Below, in pieces: positions 12,952-13,362 of a stretch of 13,362 nucleotides of DNA (the first letter of the stretch is position 1; every line of letters begins with the position of its first letter). Location: NCBI GenBank assembly GCA_964353405.1, contig CAYGWJ010000026.1:1-13362 (forward strand). The letters are read 5' to 3'. The notes below the pieces were generated by a model. That model did no database searches, was not told the DNA's origin, and saw nothing but the letters and a program-made list of their open reading frames with translations. Source of the DNA: JBGLNJ01 sp964353405. Lineage in GTDB: Bacteria; Chloroflexota; Anaerolineae; Fen-1058. The translations under genes were made by a program, and so were the position numbers.

Positions 12952-13362
12952 CTATACGCTTTCTTTTTCGGAACGCCCCGCCAAAGCAATGAGCGCCGCG
13001 CCCAACACCACCAACCCGACCACCTGCGCCACACGCCATCCGCCGGGCAGCAACAAGCTTTCCGCGCGAAAGGCTTCCAGGAACACGCGCTGGCCGGAAT
13101 ACAACGCCAGGAAAAGCAACGTGGCCGTGCCAGGAGTCTGTTGCCGTCGCAGTGCTACGAGCAACACGACCAGGGTCGCGAGCGCCGCCAGCATCTCGTA
13201 GATTTGAACCGGGTGACGCTCGGTATCCCACAGCATGATGGCCCACGGCAATGTCGAAGGAGTGCCGTACGCATCGCCGGAAAACCGATGCGCCAGCGAC
13301 ACAGCCGCCAGCAGCAGCGCTGCGCCGGGCGCCAGCGCGTCCAGCCACCGCGCGCCGATCAG
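12952..13362 (-). CDS. lgt: Lgt-like prolipoprotein diacylglyceryl transferase, C-terminal part (runs off right edge)
   Basis: The last 136 residues of an Lgt-type membrane enzyme, which moves diacylglycerol to the lipobox Cys of prelipoproteins. Family blocks seen are YGTPSTLPWAIML, the conserved RHPVQIYE, and YSGQRVFLEAFR, with membrane helices around each (for example ALATLVVLLVALRR and AQVVGLVVLGAALIALAG). The usual GRxGNFxNGE signature should lie just before YGTP. At that place the protein reads AVSLAHRFSGDAYG, so the Arg and Asn of the signature are not recognisable. It may be a divergent or non-catalytic relative; the upstream half is outside the window. The stop is TAG at 12952-12954. 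The same-strand CDGSH gene follows. Confidence 0.75.
   Translation of the reverse strand: MIGARWLDALAPGAALLLAAVSLAHRFSGDAYGTPSTLPWAIMLWDTERHPVQIYEMLAALATLVVLLVALRRQQTPGTATLLFLALYSGQRVFLEAFRAESLLLPGGWRVAQVVGLVVLGAALIALAGRSEKESV

Noticed and set aside
12743..13348. A 201-codon minus-strand frame across the Lgt-like and CDGSH genes
   Set aside because: It is in a different frame from both recognised proteins, has a Gly/Ala/Arg composition with no motif, and overlaps conserved residues of both.

Overview
The window is a GC-rich, gene-dense bacterial stretch. Dispersed palindromic and heptameric repeats, repeated GTG/TTG starts and the gene repertoire resemble environmental Chloroflexota (Anaerolineae-like). 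That placement is an inference from memory of such genomes, not from a marker gene. No rRNA, tRNA, CRISPR array or transposase was seen.

Region 1 (1-5210, minus strand) is one tight operon, with ATGA/GTGA overlaps or gaps of 1-25 bases. In transcription order it holds mtnA (methylthioribose-1-phosphate isomerase), a glucose-1-phosphate cytidylyltransferase-like enzyme, an NAD-dependent epimerase/dehydratase, a family 2 glycosyltransferase, a PfkB kinase (adenosine kinase candidate) and ahcY (S-adenosylhomocysteinase, running off the left edge). Three genes of SAM by-product recycling thus enclose a three-gene sugar module. A near-consensus promoter (5182-5210) drives it. The leader holds a terminator-like hairpin with a T-run and a 50-bp tandem duplication carrying a large palindrome, which abuts the mtnA start.

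Region 2 (5225-7369, plus strand) diverges from region 1 through a back-to-back promoter. It encodes a CBS-CBS-ACT sensor protein and a tryptophanase/tyrosine phenol-lyase family enzyme whose diagnostic residues point to tryptophanase.

Region 3 (7428-11800, minus strand) is the most interesting part. From a good promoter at 11772-11800 come, in order, a YqiJ/NfeD-like membrane protein with a long Asp/His-rich loop, a flotillin with a C-terminal extension, a shortened PspA/IM30-like protein and a small two-helix potassium-channel-like protein with an altered filter (SVGYAD). Together they look like a membrane-integrity or envelope-stress module. Heptamer repeats (ACGTRAW), a 41-bp tandem repeat that copies the 3' end of the YqiJ-like gene, and a GACCTGACAGGTC palindrome sit exactly at gene starts and ends here.

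Region 4 (11893-13362, minus strand) has the C-terminal part of an Lgt-like protein (running off the right edge), a CDGSH iron-sulfur protein and a DUF2085 membrane protein.
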